From positions 124,001-188,000 of the forward strand of contig NZ_SOAX01000007.1 of assembly GCF_004364635.1 (NCBI RefSeq): 64,000 nucleotides of DNA, written 5' to 3'. Every line of letters starts with the position of its first letter. Position 1 is the stretch's first letter. The translations under genes and the position numbers were made by a program. The notes under the pieces were generated by a model, which ran no database searches, had not been told where the DNA came from, and worked only from the letters and a program-made list of their open reading frames with translations. Below, piece by piece: positions 58,860-64,000 of this stretch. The DNA is from Halospina denitrificans. GTDB lineage: Bacteria; Pseudomonadota; Gammaproteobacteria; Pseudomonadales; Oleiphilaceae.

Positions 58860-60753
58860 CGGGCAGCTCCGCTTCCTGCATCGCGCCAGGGATGGCCTGT
58901 TCGGTCATTACCTCGGGGAACCCGTTGATCCATGCGTCCATGACCTGGCGAGCCACCGGAGCGGCTGAGGTGCTGCCACTGCCCCCATTTTCGACGAGAA
59001 CGGAAACCGCGATCTGCGGATCACCCGCCGGGGCGAACGCAATAAAGAGGCCATGATCCTTCATCCGCTCCTTGAGCTCATCCTCGTCGTACTCCCCTCC
59101 ATCCAGACTGAACACCTGGGAGGTCCCGGTCTTGCCAGCCATTTTATACTCCATCCCCCGGTTGATGCCCCGCGCTGTTCCCTCACTGCCGTGAACCACA
59201 TCCACCATGGCGTCGATCACATAGTCCCAGTCCGACTCACGGCCAAGCTCCAGTGGTGGCCTCACCACATCCGGCAAAAGATGGCGCCCCGGCAGCTCGC
59301 CACCAACACTGCGCAGGTGGCGCGGCGCCAGGCGTTCACCCCGACTGGCCATAACACTGGTCGCCGCCGCCAACTGCATGGGTGTGGCGAGGAAATACCC
59401 CTGACCAATGCCCATGTTCACCGTATCACCGGGGTACCAGACCTCACCCTGAACCCGCCGTTTCCATTCAGGGGTTGGCAGAATACCGGAACGCTCATCA
59501 CGAACATCCAGTGAGGTGACGGAGCCGAAACCGAACCGGCGCAGATAGCCCGCCATCAGGTCTACGCCCATGTTATGGGCCATGTCGTAGAAATAGGTGT
59601 CGCTGGACAGAGTGATTGCATCGGCGAGAGTGGTGTCCCCATGCCCTCCCCGTTTCCAGTTGCGGAACACCTGACTGCTGTTTGGCAGTTGATAGTAGCC
59701 CGGATCATGGACCACCCGGGATTTCGTGACGGTGTCCGAGTCCAGGCCTGCAAGGGCCAGGAAAGGCTTGACTGTGGAGCCAGGTGGATACTGCCCACGG
59801 GTAGCGCGATTGAAAAGGGGCGTATCCTTCGAGTCTCTCAGGCTGGCATAGCTCTCGTGGTCGATCCCGGTCACGAACTTGTTGGTATCAAAACCAGGGG
59901 TGCTGACCTGCGCCAGAATGCCCCCGGTTTCCGGGTTAATGGCAACAATGGCGCCGCGCCTGTCGCCCATGGCTTCCTGGGCAATGTGTTGAAGCCGTAT
60001 ATCCAGGTTGATTGTCAGGTCCCCGCCTGGCTCCGGGTCTTCCCGCTCCAGGACGCGCATGACCCGACCGCGCGCATTGATTTCCACATTCTGGTAGCCC
60101 ACCTCGCCATGCAGCTCATCCTCATAGACCCGCTCAAGGCCGGTCTTACCCGTGTAATTGGCGCCCGCATAGCGCACGGAATCCAGTCGCTGCATGTCCT
60201 GTTTATTGATTCGGCCCACGTACCCCAGCACATGAGAGGTCAGTTTTCCGTAGGGATAGTACCGAACCAGGCGGGCATCCGTTTCCACCCCGGGCAGCCG
60301 GTGGCGATTGACGGCAAGGCGCGCCATTTCATCCTCGGTAAGGTGATAACGCAGCGCTACCGCCTCAAAGGGCCGTCGACGCTCGTTGAGGCGCTGCCGG
60401 AAGTTCTCGATATCCTCCTCGCGGACATCCACAATCTCCTGTATGTCTGCAAGCAGAGCCTCCATGTCATCAACACGCTCGGGAAGAATGGTCAGACTGA
60501 AGACGGGCCGGTTCTCGGCAAGCAGAATGCCATTGCGGTCATAGATCAGTCCCCGTGTCGGTGACACCGGCTGAACCTGGACGCGGTTGCGATCAGACAG
60601 AGTGGTATAGGTCTCGTGGGCAATAACCTGAAGGTAATAGAAGCGGCCGAGCAGTAACAGGGTGATCACTACCACCACGAGAATGGCGACAAAGGCGCGC
60701 GTCTGGAACAGACGTTTTTCCTGGGCCGTGTCCCTCAGGGTTCCCCAATGCAT
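58852..60753 (-). CDS. mrdA: Penicillin-binding protein 2
   Basis: A 633-residue class B transpeptidase of the elongasome. One N-terminal membrane helix (about 20-42), the pedestal domain (RVQVQPVSPTRGLIYDRNG), then active-site Ser326-x-x-Lys329 (GSTVKP), SSD in LSSDTYFYD, and KTG in AGKTGTSQVF. It crosslinks strands made by RodA. It follows rlmH by only three bases. Confidence 0.96.
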   Translation of the reverse strand: MHWGTLRDTAQEKRLFQTRAFVAILVVVVITLLLLGRFYYLQVIAHETYTTLSDRNRVQVQPVSPTRGLIYDRNGILLAENRPVFSLTILPERVDDMEALLADIQEIVDVREEDIENFRQRLNERRRPFEAVALRYHLTEDEMARLAVNRHRLPGVETDARLVRYYPYGKLTSHVLGYVGRINKQDMQRLDSVRYAGANYTGKTGLERVYEDELHGEVGYQNVEINARGRVMRVLEREDPEPGGDLTINLDIRLQHIAQEAMGDRRGAIVAINPETGGILAQVSTPGFDTNKFVTGIDHESYASLRDSKDTPLFNRATRGQYPPGSTVKPFLALAGLDSDTVTKSRVVHDPGYYQLPNSSQVFRNWKRGGHGDTTLADAITLSSDTYFYDMAHNMGVDLMAGYLRRFGFGSVTSLDVRDERSGILPTPEWKRRVQGEVWYPGDTVNMGIGQGYFLATPMQLAAATSVMASRGERLAPRHLRSVGGELPGRHLLPDVVRPPLELGRESDWDYVIDAMVDVVHGSEGTARGINRGMEYKMAGKTGTSQVFSLDGGEYDEDELKERMKDHGLFIAFAPAGDPQIAVSVLVENGGSGSTSAAPVARQVMDAWINGFPEVMTEQAIPGAMQEAELPDE

Positions 60754-60756
60754 CGT

Positions 60757-61230
60757 CTAACCGGCCCTGTGGTAGGGGTGATTCTGGATGATGGTCCATG
60801 CCCTGTAGAGCTGCTCCGCCACCAGCACACGCACCAGCGGGTGGGGCAGCGTGAGCGGGGAGACCGACCACCACTGATCCGCCCGCTTGCGGCAATCCGG
60901 GGCAAGCCCTTCCGGCCCTCCAATCAGGAACGCAGTATCGCGCCCGTTCATCTGCCAGCTCTCAAGCTGGCTGGAGAGCTTCTCTGTCGACCAGGACTTG
61001 CCATCAATCTCAAGTGCAACAACGTATTCACTGCCTTTCAGGGCGCCCAGCATGCGATCACCCTCCATACGCCGTGCTTTATCCGGGTCGCCCTGCGCGG
61101 ACTTGCCCGCCAGCGGGACCTCGGTCAGTTCCAGCCGCATTTCACGGGGAAAGCGCTTGCGATAGGTTTCAAACCCCGAATTCACCCATTCCGGGAGACG
61201 TTGACCGGCACTGATGATCTTCAGATGCAT
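60757..61230 (-). CDS. rlmH: 23S rRNA (pseudouridine1915-N3)-methyltransferase
   Basis: A 157-residue SPOUT enzyme that methylates pseudouridine 1915. It opens MHLKIISAGQRLPEWVNSGF and has FLIGGPEGLAPDCRKRADQWWSVSPLTLPHPLVRVLVAEQLYRAW, matching RlmH over its full length. It follows rsfS by two bases, the typical order. Confidence 0.96.
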   Translation of the reverse strand: MHLKIISAGQRLPEWVNSGFETYRKRFPREMRLELTEVPLAGKSAQGDPDKARRMEGDRMLGALKGSEYVVALEIDGKSWSTEKLSSQLESWQMNGRDTAFLIGGPEGLAPDCRKRADQWWSVSPLTLPHPLVRVLVAEQLYRAWTIIQNHPYHRAG

Positions 61231-61232
61231 GA

Positions 61233-61586
61233 TTATTCCGTGCCCGCTGCCCCGATTCCGGGCGCATCCCGCCAGAAGCGCTCCAGGTCGTAGAACTCAC
61301 GGGTTGCGGGGAGCATGATATGGACGACAACGTCTCCCATATCCACCAGAACCCAGTCACTCGTTTCGCCGCCCTCGACCTTCGGCTTGCCGGTCCCCTC
61401 AACTTCCTTGGCCCGGCGGACGACTTCCTCGGCAAGTGAGCGTACGTGGCGGTTCGAAGTACCGGCGGCGATGACCATGTAATCCGTCATGCTGGTGCGG
61501 TCACGCACATCCAGGACAACCACATCCTGGCCCTTGAGGGATTCGACGGCATCCACCGCCAGTGTTTTCAGTGCCTCAGCGTCCAT
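61233..61586 (-). CDS. rsfS: Ribosomal silencing factor
   Basis: A 117-residue RsfS (YbeB/Iojap) that binds L14 and blocks subunit joining in starvation. Motifs: [71 protein letters not shown] at 61586 is preferred over a GTG at 61592 that sits on the nadD stop. It overlaps no catalytic enzyme and precedes rlmH. Confidence 0.95.
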   Translation of the reverse strand: MDAEALKTLAVDAVESLKGQDVVVLDVRDRTSMTDYMVIAAGTSNRHVRSLAEEVVRRAKEVEGTGKPKVEGGETSDWVLVDMGDVVVHIMLPATREFYDLERFWRDAPGIGAAGTE

Positions 61587-61588
61587 AA

Positions 61589-62233
61589 TCACCCTGTGTT
61601 CGGTCCATATAGACCGGTTTCATGAATATGGCGCCAGACCGGGTCCGGCACCAGATAACGTATTGAGTGTTCACTCGAGACCCGGCTGCGAATATCCGTG
61701 GCCGCAATATCCAGCAATGGTAGCTCAAGTGACAGGATAGTTCCGTGCGGCGCTGTCAGCAGCGCCTCTGGCGAGTCCACACTGCGTTCGGACAGCAACT
61801 TGGCAGCGCCCTCTCCGGGCGCCAGGGGATAACCGGGTCTGTTCACTACGATTATATGGGCGAGTTGGGGAATTTGCATCCACTCACGCCATTGATCGAA
61901 GCTGTTGAAGGCATCACTTCCGGTTACAATCGCCAGTGGCGCTTCATTCCCCTGCTCGCGGCGAAACTGGCGAAGCGTCTCCGCCGTATAGGAAACCCGG
62001 TCCTGGCTGAGCTCGCGCTCGTCAACGCACAGCCCCGGCTCCGACGCCACCCCGGCTTTCAGCATCGTCAACCGATCCATCCCCGACGCCCCCGGCTGCT
62101 CCCGATGCGGCGGCCTGTGACAGGGCATCAGGTGAATGCGGGCGCCATCCAGCAGCTCATGCAACTCCACCGCCATCCGCAGATGGCCGTTGTGCACCGG
62201 GTCAAAGGTGCCACCCAGTAAAACGTGAAGCAT
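61589..62233 (-). CDS. nadD: Nicotinate-nucleotide adenylyltransferase
   Basis: A 214-residue NaMN adenylyltransferase of NAD synthesis. The HxGH-type loop is [14 protein letters not shown], and ISNTxxR-type end reads [26 protein letters not shown] at 62233 is chosen over the frame to 62278 because GGGAG lies six bases ahead and the family starts here. It lies 14 bases after proA in the proA-nadD-rsfS-rlmH unit. Confidence 0.95.
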   Translation of the reverse strand: MLHVLLGGTFDPVHNGHLRMAVELHELLDGARIHLMPCHRPPHREQPGASGMDRLTMLKAGVASEPGLCVDERELSQDRVSYTAETLRQFRREQGNEAPLAIVTGSDAFNSFDQWREWMQIPQLAHIIVVNRPGYPLAPGEGAAKLLSERSVDSPEALLTAPHGTILSLELPLLDIAATDIRSRVSSEHSIRYLVPDPVWRHIHETGLYGPNTG

Positions 62234-62246
62234 TAGCGGCTCCCGG

Positions 62247-63503
62247 TCATGTGCGGATGTGGCCGTCGCCGAATACAATGTACTTCTCGGACGTCAGCCC
62301 CTCGAGGCCCACGGGACCGCGAGCGTGAAGCTTATCCGTGGAGATGCCGATTTCCGCCCCCAGACCGTACTCAAACCCATCGGCAAACCGAGTGGAGGCG
62401 TTCACCATGACGGAACTGGAATCCACCTCTGTCAGGAAACGCCTCGCACGCGTGTAGTTCTCGGTAATGATGCTGTCGGTATGCTGGGAGCTGTAGCGGT
62501 TGATGTGCGCTATCGCCTCATCCAGGCCATCCACAACCCGGATCGACAGCACCGGTGCCAGGTATTCCGTCTCCCAGTCTTCATCCGTTGCCGGAATGGC
62601 GTTCTCAATCAGCGCCAGTGTTTCCGGGCAACCGCGTAACTCCACCCCGATCTCACCCAATTTCCGGGCAACGGGCGGCAGTATCTCCTCTGCCACGGCC
62701 CGATCCACAAGGAGGGTTTCGAGGGTATTGCAGGTGCCATAACGCTGGGTCTTGGCATTGACGGTGACCGCCAGCGCCTTCTCCGGATCGGCATCGCGAT
62801 CCAGGAAGCTGTGGCAGATCCCGTCAAGATGCTTGATGACCGGAACCTCGGCCTCACGGCTGATGCGTTCGATCAACCCTTTGCCGCCCCGGGGCACGAT
62901 GACATCAACGTACTCGGGCATACGGATCAGGTTGCCAACCGCTTCCCGGTCCGTGGTTTCCACCACCTGTACCGCACTTTCGGAAAGCCCCGCTTCCTTC
63001 AGGCCCTGTCTGACACAGTCAGCGATGGCCTGGTTCGAATGGATGGCTTCCGACCCCCCACGAAGTACGGCGGCATTGCCCGACTTGATACAGAGGCTGG
63101 CCGCATCCACGGTCACGTTCGGACGGGACTCATAGATGATACCGATAACCCCGAGCGGCACCCGCATGCGCCCCACCTGGATGCCCGAGGGCCGGTACTG
63201 CATATCCGAGATCACTCCCACCGGATCAGCCAGGGTCGCGACCTGGCGCAGCCCCTCGATCATCGCATCAATGCGGCCAGGCGTAAGCTCAAGCCGGTCC
63301 AGCATGGCCGCATCCAGCCCACGCTCACGCCCGGCTTCCAGATCCAGCTCGTTGCGTTCCCGGAGGTTATCCCGGGATGCATCCAGGGCCCGCGCCGTTG
63401 CCAGCAGGGCCTCATTGCGAGCGCTCGTTGTGGCCCGCGCCATACTGCGTCCCGCCTCCCGGGCGCGCTGCCCGAGTTCACGCATCATTGCCTCTGTGCT
63501 CAT
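62247..63503 (-). CDS. proA: Gamma-glutamyl phosphate reductase
   Basis: A 418-residue aldehyde-dehydrogenase-fold enzyme that makes glutamate semialdehyde for proline. Motifs: [40 protein letters not shown], the catalytic-Cys region [14 protein letters not shown] and [22 protein letters not shown]. It is first gene of the nadD operon. Proline synthesis also matters for osmotic balance in saline habitats; proB is not in the window. Confidence 0.96.
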   Translation of the reverse strand: MSTEAMMRELGQRAREAGRSMARATTSARNEALLATARALDASRDNLRERNELDLEAGRERGLDAAMLDRLELTPGRIDAMIEGLRQVATLADPVGVISDMQYRPSGIQVGRMRVPLGVIGIIYESRPNVTVDAASLCIKSGNAAVLRGGSEAIHSNQAIADCVRQGLKEAGLSESAVQVVETTDREAVGNLIRMPEYVDVIVPRGGKGLIERISREAEVPVIKHLDGICHSFLDRDADPEKALAVTVNAKTQRYGTCNTLETLLVDRAVAEEILPPVARKLGEIGVELRGCPETLALIENAIPATDEDWETEYLAPVLSIRVVDGLDEAIAHINRYSSQHTDSIITENYTRARRFLTEVDSSSVMVNASTRFADGFEYGLGAEIGISTDKLHARGPVGLEGLTSEKYIVFGDGHIRT

Positions 63504-63565
63504 ACCCCTCCCAACCGGAGCTTGTTATCAGGTTGCTTTCCGAAGCACTATGTTGAAACTAGGCT

Positions 63566-63571
63566 ATTATA
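63566..63571 (-). promoter_or_regulatory. -10 box of the proA operon promoter
   Basis: Perfect TATAAT on the minus strand, 62 bases before the proA start. The -35 region 17 bases further (GTATCA) is poor, so an activator or extended contact may help. Confidence 0.4.
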
Positions 63572-63621
63572 CGCGTGCGCGGCCCCGGTGATACAGCACC
63601 ACCCCAACCAAGGAGTCTTCT

Positions 63622-64000
63622 ATGGAAACGGAACAGACCACGCCGCCTATCCCGACACCGCTGCTGATCCTGTCGATCCTGGTTCTTCTTGGCTACTCCC
63701 TGTCATCGCTGGCGGTGGGGTTCCACCTCTCCGCACTGGTTTCCGCCGCCCTGGCCCTGCCCATCGCGCTGCATCTGCCGTGGCTGGCGATGCATGCGCC
63801 CACGGCGGGGCGCTGGTCCCTTCGAACAGCCTCACTGCTGTTGTTCCTTGTCGCCATCGGGACCTTTACGGGCCACCTGCAGCCGCTGACGTTCTGGAGT
63901 TTTCTGGTTCCGCTCCTTCTCTTTGCGGTCTGGCCGCTCTGGGTCGCCCTGGGAGCCAGCGCGCTGTTCATCATTGCCGTGCTGGCGCTGGCCACGGACC
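63622..64000 (+). CDS. Membrane protein, 3'-truncated by the window edge
   Basis: An open frame from ATG 63622 (AAGGAG six bases ahead) that runs off the window after 126 codons. The visible part is a short Thr/Pro-rich head (METEQTTPPIPTP) and four or five hydrophobic helices, with conserved-type WSFLVPLLLFAVWPLW. It resembles the N-terminal membrane sensor of a signalling protein such as a diguanylate cyclase, but no catalytic domain is in view. It diverges from proA. Confidence 0.65.
   Translation, partial: METEQTTPPIPTPLLILSILVLLGYSLSSLAVGFHLSALVSAALALPIALHLPWLAMHAPTAGRWSLRTASLLLFLVAIGTFTGHLQPLTFWSFLVPLLLFAVWPLWVALGASALFIIAVLALATD

Noticed and set aside
59575-60564. A 329-codon plus-strand frame opposite mrdA
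   Set aside because: Antisense to penicillin-binding protein 2; no start signal or family match.

Overview
The window is about 61% G+C by eye, gene-dense, and reads as chromosomal DNA of a marine or halophilic, hydrocarbon-using gammaproteobacterium of the Marinobacter / Alcanivorax / Halomonas type. The grounds are conserved gammaproteobacterial blocks (tRNA-Leu–rnr–rlmB–rpsF–rpsR–DUF2232–rplI–dnaB–alr; proA–nadD–rsfS–rlmH–mrdA–rodA–mltB–rlpA–dacA/C–ybeD–lipB; mpl–ubiX) together with an AlkB alkane hydroxylase, several acyl-CoA dehydrogenases, a P450, an ectoine synthase and a VolA/FadL lipid-uptake locus. The species assignment is inference. No phage, plasmid, integrase, transposase or CRISPR array was seen.

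Layout. 1-4.0 kb: 3' part of a GspE/PilB-type ATPase, an orphan periplasmic solute-binding protein, and an unusual in-frame fusion of a D-2-hydroxyacid dehydrogenase to an MnmM/YtqB-type methyltransferase. 4.1-11.8 kb: a lipid-scavenging region with a VolA-like surface (lyso)phospholipase lipoprotein, a small DUF998 membrane protein, a FadL porin, and a convergent pair of acyl-CoA dehydrogenases. The lipase and fadL genes carry CRP/Vfr-like sites and share a spaced upstream element that nothing here explains. 12-17.2 kb: a YadG/YadH-type ABC exporter, a CDF-like protein with altered metal ligands, a membrane diguanylate cyclase, RsuA and a solitary ectoine synthase. 17.2-23.6 kb: a leftward copper-resistance cluster (copA, copB, response regulator, sensor kinase, Met-rich periplasmic protein, DUF2231 protein, tiny membrane protein) and a decayed amino-acid permease. 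23.6-27.7 kb: a GntR/FCD regulator divergent from alkB with a candidate operator on the alkB -35 box, then an amidase. 27.7-34.4 kb: an RND efflux pair, an RmlD-like protein lacking its catalytic Tyr/Lys, an unknown small protein and alanine racemase.

34.4-41.4 kb: the dnaB/ribosomal protein/RNase R block with a recognisable rpsF promoter, a tRNA-Leu(CAG) and its strong promoter. 41.5-47.6 kb: accessory genes (orphan lipoprotein, third acyl-CoA dehydrogenase, small membrane protein, SRPBCC protein, a remnant of the RIC/YtfE di-iron repair protein, a cytochrome P450). 47.6-54.7 kb: DUF815 ATPase, ubiX, mpl, PPi-dependent phosphofructokinase, glutaredoxin, an ABC1-family kinase, lipB and ybeD. 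54.7-63.5 kb: the elongasome and peptidoglycan-remodelling operon with rlmH, rsfS, nadD and proA. A membrane protein gene runs off the right edge.

How the parts fit: extracellular lipids could be cleaved by the VolA-like enzyme, imported through FadL and oxidised by the nearby acyl-CoA dehydrogenases; alkanes would enter the same pathway after AlkB. Two copies of a cruciform-forming intergenic repeat with a conserved core but locus-specific arms lie at the ends of transcription units. The most novel signals are the shared volA/fadL upstream element, the dehydrogenase-methyltransferase fusion, the cruciform repeat family and the two gene remnants.
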